Source of the DNA: a virus
Direction: 5' to 3' (one strand)
Virus record (IMG/VR): IMGVR_UViG_3300050821_003171
Coordinates: 1-31,953 of that record
DNA length: 31,953 nt
Shown here: positions 27,389 to 31,953 of the stretch, piece by piece
How the letters are laid out: each line of letters starts with the position of its first letter
Numbering within the stretch: position 1 is the first letter of the stretch
Program-made: the position numbers and the translations under genes
The notes under the pieces: generated by a model
Databases searched by the model: none
What the model was told of the DNA's origin: nothing
What the model saw: the letters and a program-made list of their open reading frames with translations, nothing else

Positions 27389-29424
27389 GCTGTGGTCCGC
27401 AGCGGCGCCACACCGATGAGCGGAGCATCTATGTAGTCGGAGATGTTGTTGTTCTCCAAAGCCTGATTGATCGTGGTCAAAGCTCGATTGTAAGCAGTGA
27501 GGATGCGCTTAACCTCGTTCTGTTTAATAGCGTAGGAGACATTGTGCGAGGCAATGACTAGCACGCCCCCCTGGATCATCTCCTGCATGAACAGAGCCTT
27601 GATTTCTTCCTTAGTGGCGTTCCTGTGGTCGTGGATATTGATGATTTTGCGTGTCCAGTGGCCGTCTAGTTTGATAACGTCTTGAAGGCCATGGAAAGCA
27701 ATGCTTGGGGCAACTTCAGAATGAATCTCTGCCCCAACGTGATAGAGGTAGCCAATAACATCCTCTTTTTCCATTTTCTTGATTGTAGCTATTGCGGCAG
27801 AAATAGAGAGGGTTTCACCGAACATCGTGCCGGAATAGAAGATGTTGTTCGGTGGTGACATGCGAGCCATTATGTCACGCTTGCCGACGAGGGCCGAAAT
27901 CGGCATCCCATTAGCCATCGCCTTGCCGAAGGTGGCTAAATCTGGTGTTACGTTCCAGTACGCTTGGGCGCCACCGATGTGATAACGGAAGCCGGTAATG
28001 ATTTCATCGAAGATCAGAACGACATTGTGTTCGTCGCAGGCTTCACGCAGGAACTTTAGGTATTCTGGATTGCTGTCCGGTTCGACAATGATCGCAGCGG
28101 CATCGCCAATCCAGCGATTCAGTTCTTCGTCGTTGTAGTTACCGTACTCGAATTTGTGTGATAGAAGCTTGGTGGCCAACGGAATCCCAGCGTCGCGCTG
28201 ACTCGCCGCCATAGACCAATCTGCCCAGCCATGATAGCCGGACAACAGAACGTGGCTCTTGCCTGTATAGGCTCGCGCTAGACGAATGGCAGCAGTGGTA
28301 ACGTCCGTTCCTGATTTGCCGAGTTTGACCGCTTGTGCGCACGGTATAAGTCGGCAGAGGGTTTCCGATAGCTCCGCTTCAAGCTCAGTCGCGAGACTGA
28401 AGGAAATTCCTCGGTCCAGTTGCAGTCGAATTGCGTCATCCACATCAGGATCACGGTAGCCAAGTACAACAGGCAGCACAGCGTTAACCAAGTCAACGTA
28501 ATCGTTTCCGTCAACATCAAAGAGCCTAGCCCCATCAGCATGGCTGCAATAAAGAGGACTATGATCGCGCGGAAACTGAAGGTGAGACTTCGAGAATGTC
28601 TGCGCCCCAAATGGTATAGTCTTGATGGCTCGCTTGAATACTCCCGCAGTCCGCTCAAATGTTCGTGGGGGTAATCGCTCTGTGTTGATTGCTTCAAAGA
28701 ATCGCTCATTGCGGATTCCTGGGTTGAGTTTACGAATCTCGGGATGTTCATCGAGGATGTTGAGTATTTTAAGATAGGGTTGACCACCACAGCGGATATG
28801 CTCCGCTACTGCTTTGCAGAAGTTCCAGTCAGCTTCGGTATCGAGAACCCAGCGCTCCTTATCTAGCCCAGGCAGAGGACACCGTAGATTAGCAGCGCTA
28901 AAGCGATGGCGATTACGAACGATAAACTGAGTAACGCAATCTCGGTCTGTTGGTCGAGTCGCTTCTTCCCAAGCGGCTTCCAAAGCCTTGAAGGTGAAGC
29001 ATTCAACATCGAGTCCATCGGGGTAGCTTGGGGGATCAATGTTTGAGGTGTAATCGGCATTGGTTATGTTCCTAAGCTTGATGACTTCGCCAATAACTTG
29101 AGGGTCAAGGAATGGGCAGTCGCAGGTTAATCTCAAGACTATATCAGCATCATAACGAAGCGCACATTGATAGAATCGGTCCAGCACATCCAGCGCACTG
29201 CCACGAAAGAATGGAATCGCGGTATCTCTACAGTACCCCGCAATAATATTATCCTCTGACAAAGTAGAGGTAGCTATAACGGCTTGGTCGATGCCTTCAG
29301 CTTGGATAAGGGCGTCGTACACCCAATGTAAGACTGGAAGGTTATACTCTCCCATCCTCCGCATAACCTTGCCGGGCACGCGCGTTGAACCCATCCGAGC
29401 CTGCGCAATCGCTAAGACCTTCAT
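27385..29424 (-). CDS. Fusion: SpsF-type cytidylyltransferase + class III aminotransferase
   Basis: A 679-residue two-domain protein. Residues 1-245 are a nucleotidyltransferase of the SpsF/CMP-sugar type (AQARMGSTRVPGKV at 7-20; 'RLTCDCPFLDP' about 98-108). Residues about 262-665 are a glutamate-1-semialdehyde-aminotransferase-like PLP domain: SGTDVTTAAIRLAR (371-384), YHGW (397-400), FDEI (472-475), catalytic Lys501 in FGKAMANGMP. The first domain probably activates the nonulosonic acid with CMP; the second may move an amino group on the sugar. The start at 29424 overlaps the upstream gene by 4 bp. Confidence 0.85.
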   Translation of the reverse strand: MKVLAIAQARMGSTRVPGKVMRRMGEYNLPVLHWVYDALIQAEGIDQAVIATSTLSEDNIIAGYCRDTAIPFFRGSALDVLDRFYQCALRYDADIVLRLTCDCPFLDPQVIGEVIKLRNITNADYTSNIDPPSYPDGLDVECFTFKALEAAWEEATRPTDRDCVTQFIVRNRHRFSAANLRCPLPGLDKERWVLDTEADWNFCKAVAEHIRCGGQPYLKILNILDEHPEIRKLNPGIRNERFFEAINTERLPPRTFERTAGVFKRAIKTIPFGAQTFSKSHLQFPRDHSPLYCSHADGARLFDVDGNDYVDLVNAVLPVVLGYRDPDVDDAIRLQLDRGISFSLATELEAELSETLCRLIPCAQAVKLGKSGTDVTTAAIRLARAYTGKSHVLLSGYHGWADWSMAASQRDAGIPLATKLLSHKFEYGNYNDEELNRWIGDAAAIIVEPDSNPEYLKFLREACDEHNVVLIFDEIITGFRYHIGGAQAYWNVTPDLATFGKAMANGMPISALVGKRDIMARMSPPNNIFYSGTMFGETLSISAAIATIKKMEKEDVIGYLYHVGAEIHSEVAPSIAFHGLQDVIKLDGHWTRKIINIHDHRNATKEEIKALFMQEMIQGGVLVIASHNVSYAIKQNEVKRILTAYNRALTTINQALENNNISDYIDAPLIGVAPLRTTA

Positions 29425-29585
29425 TCTTCGTTTTTCCTCTCGAATTTCTTGCACCAGCCGCCAGCCTTGATGCGGCCCTCAACCACAGCGCAGATCACAG
29501 GCGAGACGTAATGTTTGCAGATCGAGCAGTGTTCCTGCTTTGTACCGTGATCGGTATATTGGACGGAGTATTTAGAGGCTTTCAT
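29421..29585 (-). CDS. HiPIP-like small cysteine protein
   Basis: A 54-residue protein starting MKASKYSVQYTDHGTKQEHC. The pattern CSICKHY-x4-C-x11-GGWCKKF matches the small high-potential-iron-sulfur-like proteins often encoded near phage head genes; four cysteines could hold a 4Fe-4S cluster. It is coupled by 4-bp overlaps to both neighbours. Its role is unknown. Its position inside the sugar cluster is odd. Confidence 0.7.
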   Translation of the reverse strand: MKASKYSVQYTDHGTKQEHCSICKHYVSPVICAVVEGRIKAGGWCKKFERKNEE

Positions 29586-29881
29586 GACCGTGTTCGTTTG
29601 GTAGTTAGCTGCATACTCTTGCACAGGAAGAGGATGCGATTAGCCTCGCGTAGAATCGCATTGTGTGTTTCTATCGTCATCTCTCCTGTAGGACCGCCAT
29701 AGCTGAAGCCAATGATATTCTTGGCGTGTGACTTAATCAGGAGTTGGATTTCGGGGTCGGTGTAGATTCCGAAGGCGGCGTCCAAGGAATCGAGTGGGCG
29801 AACGTCTCGCTCGATAGTCCGGCTAGGCGGCGCGCTTGGAGGCATATTTCTAGGGCGGCCAACCCTTCTTTTGCGTTGCAT
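29582..29881 (-). CDS. Hypothetical phage protein with AT-hook-like N-terminus
   Basis: A 99-residue protein starting MQRKRRVGRPRNMPP, where RKRRVGRPR resembles an AT-hook DNA-binding motif. GGAG lies 8 nt before the ATG. The gene overlaps the 3' end of the oxidoreductase gene by 145 bp in another frame; outside the overlap it reads as a normal protein ('YGGPTGEMTIETHNAILREA'). A shorter start (29845) would reduce the overlap only slightly. Confidence 0.6.
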   Translation of the reverse strand: MQRKRRVGRPRNMPPSAPPSRTIERDVRPLDSLDAAFGIYTDPEIQLLIKSHAKNIIGFSYGGPTGEMTIETHNAILREANRILFLCKSMQLTTKRTRS

Positions 29882-30690
29882 CCGATTGTCTCCTTGCCAT
29901 CTATGCGGTCAATAAAAGCCCGTATTTCCTCTACATAGTTCTGATCGAAGCTGTCGTCTCCGCGATGGACGTATTCACCTAGCGAGGCATTGCGCCCAAC
30001 AAGGTCCATACCAATCCTGTTATTGGCGCCGACAATCCAAGCCTCACGAATCTCAGGCTTGGTTACATAGTCCAAGTGGATGGATGATCGAGCGCCGCTG
30101 TCATGTTGTAGCCAAATGTCGGCTATATCCTCACCGGAACCTGTGACACGAGCGGAAGCCTGTAACACCTTCGCTGGACCCAGTAGGTACAGCGCCAGAT
30201 CAATCTCATGCGACCAGTTGAGGATTACACCGTCGCGGAGGTAGTCGAGCTTGTCGTTCTTCTGCCCCACCACGAAGCTCGCCCATTGAATCTGGCCAAG
30301 AATACCGTTGTCGAGCCACTCCTTGGCTTTCTTAACGCAGGAATGGAAGCGCAGATTGTAGCCAACCATAAATGGATCGCGTCCCATGACCGATCCCAAG
30401 AAGTGACACTTCTCGGTATCTCCTATGGGCTTTTCAACGAAGATCGGTTTCCTGGCAAAGAGGCCTTTAACGAGATGCTCATAATGCAGTGCCGTGGGGC
30501 TGCATATGAGAATAGCATCGGCATTGTTAATTAAGTCTTGTTCATCGTGCATTGCTATGAATGGTGGCGCCGACTTGGGGATAGGATTGCTTGGATCAAA
30601 GGTTAGGACCTTGTGACCAAGCCGCACGAGATTCTGTGCATGGCGCTTTCCAATAGAACCGTGGCCGAGAATCCCGAATGTCTTGGTCAT
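29737..30690 (-). CDS. Gfo/Idh/MocA family oxidoreductase
   Basis: A 317-residue protein. The N-terminal Rossmann motif is 'GILGHGSIGKRHAQNLVRLG'; 'FVEKPIGDTEKC' carries the conserved EKP lysine, and 'NWSHEIDLALYLLGPAK' fits the C-terminal catalytic domain. Such enzymes oxidise or reduce sugar derivatives with NAD(P). In this cluster it probably modifies the amino sugar or the nonulosonic acid. The last 50 residues share DNA with the next gene and look less conserved (SIPWTPPSESTPTPKSNS). Confidence 0.85.
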   Translation of the reverse strand: MTKTFGILGHGSIGKRHAQNLVRLGHKVLTFDPSNPIPKSAPPFIAMHDEQDLINNADAILICSPTALHYEHLVKGLFARKPIFVEKPIGDTEKCHFLGSVMGRDPFMVGYNLRFHSCVKKAKEWLDNGILGQIQWASFVVGQKNDKLDYLRDGVILNWSHEIDLALYLLGPAKVLQASARVTGSGEDIADIWLQHDSGARSSIHLDYVTKPEIREAWIVGANNRIGMDLVGRNASLGEYVHRGDDSFDQNYVEEIRAFIDRIDGKETIGCNAKEGLAALEICLQARRLAGLSSETFAHSIPWTPPSESTPTPKSNS

Positions 30691-31373
30691 TGTGTAAACT
30701 CAGGTATCGTGCCGTCTGGTTTATGAAACGAACGAGTCATGTCTTTCTGTAACAATGTGACCATAACTTGGCAGGCAACGGTTTTACCTAATTCACAAGG
30801 TCCGGTGCCTTCTGCGACGGCAAAGTAGCCGGGGTGACTGAGCCACATTTTGGCGTGGTCATAGACCCAGGCTCGGCATTCCTTTTCGCGAATGGACGCT
30901 TTGGCTGGGGCGTATTCCCAAACCAAAGGTCGGGCGCTGATGTAATCGTAATGGGCGATGTGCCCTTTATCTGCTAGAACACGATTGGCCTCAGCCATGA
31001 TCTGGAACCAAGAATTTGGTTCACAGAGAAACATAAAGTAGCCGAATATCACCAGATCGAAGCTGTTGGCATCAAATGGTATGTGTTGGGCGACCCCCAC
31101 CTGTAGATCGCCACCTAAATCCTTCGATCCTTCTTGGATAGCCATAGTCGAGGGATCAATGCCTCGTACATGACAGTTGTAGAGTCCCTTGAGCTTCATG
31201 AGGCGCCAGCCATTAGCGCAGCCTATTTCCAGTATGGATGTAGGCTTAATTTCGGTGGCTTTTAGTATCGAGAGAACCGGGTCCTTTTCCTTTTGGCCGA
31301 AATCATTGCGATTGCGCATGTAGTAATCATCGCCAGCGCCATGCAGGAATCTCTCGGTTTGGCTAGCGGCCAT
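30687..31373 (-). CDS. SAM-dependent methyltransferase
   Basis: A 228-residue class I methyltransferase. Motif I is ILEIGCANG (47-55), followed by 'VRGIDPSTMAIQEG' (acidic SAM-ribose residue) and 'IPFDANSFDLVIFGYFMFLCE' (motifs III-IV). It lies between the formyltransferase and the oxidoreductase, overlapping both by 4-11 bp, so it probably methylates the same sugar. The ribosome site is GGAAG about 9 nt before the start. Confidence 0.85.
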   Translation of the reverse strand: MAASQTERFLHGAGDDYYMRNRNDFGQKEKDPVLSILKATEIKPTSILEIGCANGWRLMKLKGLYNCHVRGIDPSTMAIQEGSKDLGGDLQVGVAQHIPFDANSFDLVIFGYFMFLCEPNSWFQIMAEANRVLADKGHIAHYDYISARPLVWEYAPAKASIREKECRAWVYDHAKMWLSHPGYFAVAEGTGPCELGKTVACQVMVTLLQKDMTRSFHKPDGTIPEFTQ

Positions 31374-31935
31374 TGGCTTTTCTTCCGAGTGCCATTACAT
31401 CTGCGACAGGAGTTTTCCAGCCGAGCGGGAATCGCGCCATCCATTGCTCTTTGTCTTTGGACCTATGGTAGGTGCCCCCCTCATTAGGGCGGCCTCGGGG
31501 CAGCTTACCTTTGTACTTAAAGTTTTCCCAGAGAATACCAAAGAGATATACGGCGTGGTTCTGCAAGATGCCGTATGATGACTCCAGTGTTCCGATTGGA
31601 TCGAGGGTCATATCAACTGTGCCGTTAAAGATGATCGGTCCAGAATCTATACCATCATCTATGTGATGGATGGAGACGCCATGTGGAGTATTATCAAACC
31701 ACGCCCAGAAATTCGGATCGGCGCCGCGATTCCATGGTAATAGGCTGAGGTGGATGTTTATTATCCGTCCTTTGTATTCGGATAAGTACGGCTCTCTTAT
31801 GATCTCGCGGTGTCCATAGGAGATAACGAAATCGACGTTTGGCCAGTGAATTTTGGAGACGAGAGGAACAACATCATCATCTCGCAAAATATCTGCAAGG
31901 CGCTCTGGGTAGGGCGAAAGCAGCAGAACCTTCAC
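31363..31935 (-). CDS. Formyltransferase-fold protein
   Basis: A 190-residue protein. The catalytic triad of the formyltransferase family is visible: Asn60 and His62 in 'INIHLSLLPWNRG' and Asp97 in 'HIDDGIDSGPI'. The family transfers formyl from N10-formyl-tetrahydrofolate; it includes sugar N-formyltransferases and methionyl-tRNA formyltransferase. It lacks the C-terminal tRNA-binding domain, so a sugar amine is the likely acceptor. The start shown is GTG at 31935; the N-terminus could extend past the window. N-formylated pseudaminic acids are known. Confidence 0.8.
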   Translation of the reverse strand: MKVLLLSPYPERLADILRDDDVVPLVSKIHWPNVDFVISYGHREIIREPYLSEYKGRIINIHLSLLPWNRGADPNFWAWFDNTPHGVSIHHIDDGIDSGPIIFNGTVDMTLDPIGTLESSYGILQNHAVYLFGILWENFKYKGKLPRGRPNEGGTYHRSKDKEQWMARFPLGWKTPVADVMALGRKANGR

Positions 31936-31953
31936 TTGGTTTTCCCATAGTTA

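Noticed and set aside
31363-31935. Methionyl-tRNA formyltransferase acting on the C1/A72 tRNA at 23378-23473
   Set aside because: The protein is 190 residues and lacks the C-terminal tRNA-binding domain; its operon partners are sugar enzymes, so a sugar amine is the simpler acceptor. The link remains an untested curiosity.
1-31953. CRISPR array or cas genes
   Set aside because: No regularly spaced repeat-spacer pattern exists; the only tandem array (1-62) has no spacers, and the RAMP-like protein stands alone.

Overview
The window looks like part of a tailed-phage or prophage genome whose host is probably an alphaproteobacterium. The phage evidence is a terminase small subunit, long runs of short genes joined by 1-25 bp start/stop overlaps, stand-alone DnaA domain IV proteins, an SSB-like protein, an HNH nuclease and a ParB-type protein. 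The host guess rests on a GcrA homologue (a regulator family restricted to alphaproteobacteria and their phages) and on a protein with the N-terminus 'NDIGHNAPP', common in alphaproteobacterial prophages. No large terminase, portal, capsid or tail gene is visible.

Layout. (1) 1-140: three 21-bp tandem repeats and a hairpin. (2) 140-12,550, all minus strand: replication, recombination and regulatory genes, including a RAMP-like protein, a Zn/winged-helix protein, SSB-like OB-fold protein, coiled-coil protein, ParB/HTH pair, two DnaA domain IV paralogues, a replication-organiser-like protein, GcrA and HNH. Between the two DnaA-like genes lies about 500 nt of non-coding sequence (7446-7950) with about ten perfect or near-perfect hairpins; it is either a structured RNA or a structured replication origin. 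(3) 12,655-19,691, mostly minus strand: an AAA+ ATPase and a series of small genes separated by gaps of roughly 50-190 nt, most of which hold a strong hairpin followed by a shared leader around CACGGAGAA before the start codon. The terminase small subunit (16,873-17,433) is the only plus-strand gene here. (4) 19,888-20,979: four small plus-strand genes around a 308-nt control region with two palindromic operator-like sites. (5) 21,134-23,359, minus strand: small membrane protein, XRE-type regulator, VWA-domain protein. (6) 23,378-23,473: a tRNA-Met(CAT)-like gene with an initiator-type C1/A72 mismatch and an extra hairpin in its D-loop. (7) 23,481-31,935, minus strand: a nonulosonic (pseudaminic-type) acid cluster.

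How the genes fit together. Read in transcription order, the sugar cluster encodes a formyltransferase, a methyltransferase, a Gfo/Idh/MocA oxidoreductase, a cytidylyltransferase (SpsF type) fused to a class III aminotransferase, PseB-like dehydratase, PseC-like aminotransferase and PseI/NeuB-like synthase. Five small phage-like genes are interleaved and translationally coupled with them. Recognisable PseG (hydrolase) and PseH (acetyltransferase) genes are absent from the window. The likely product is a modified, possibly N-formylated, CMP-activated 9-carbon sugar used to decorate the host surface or the virion; this role is inference.
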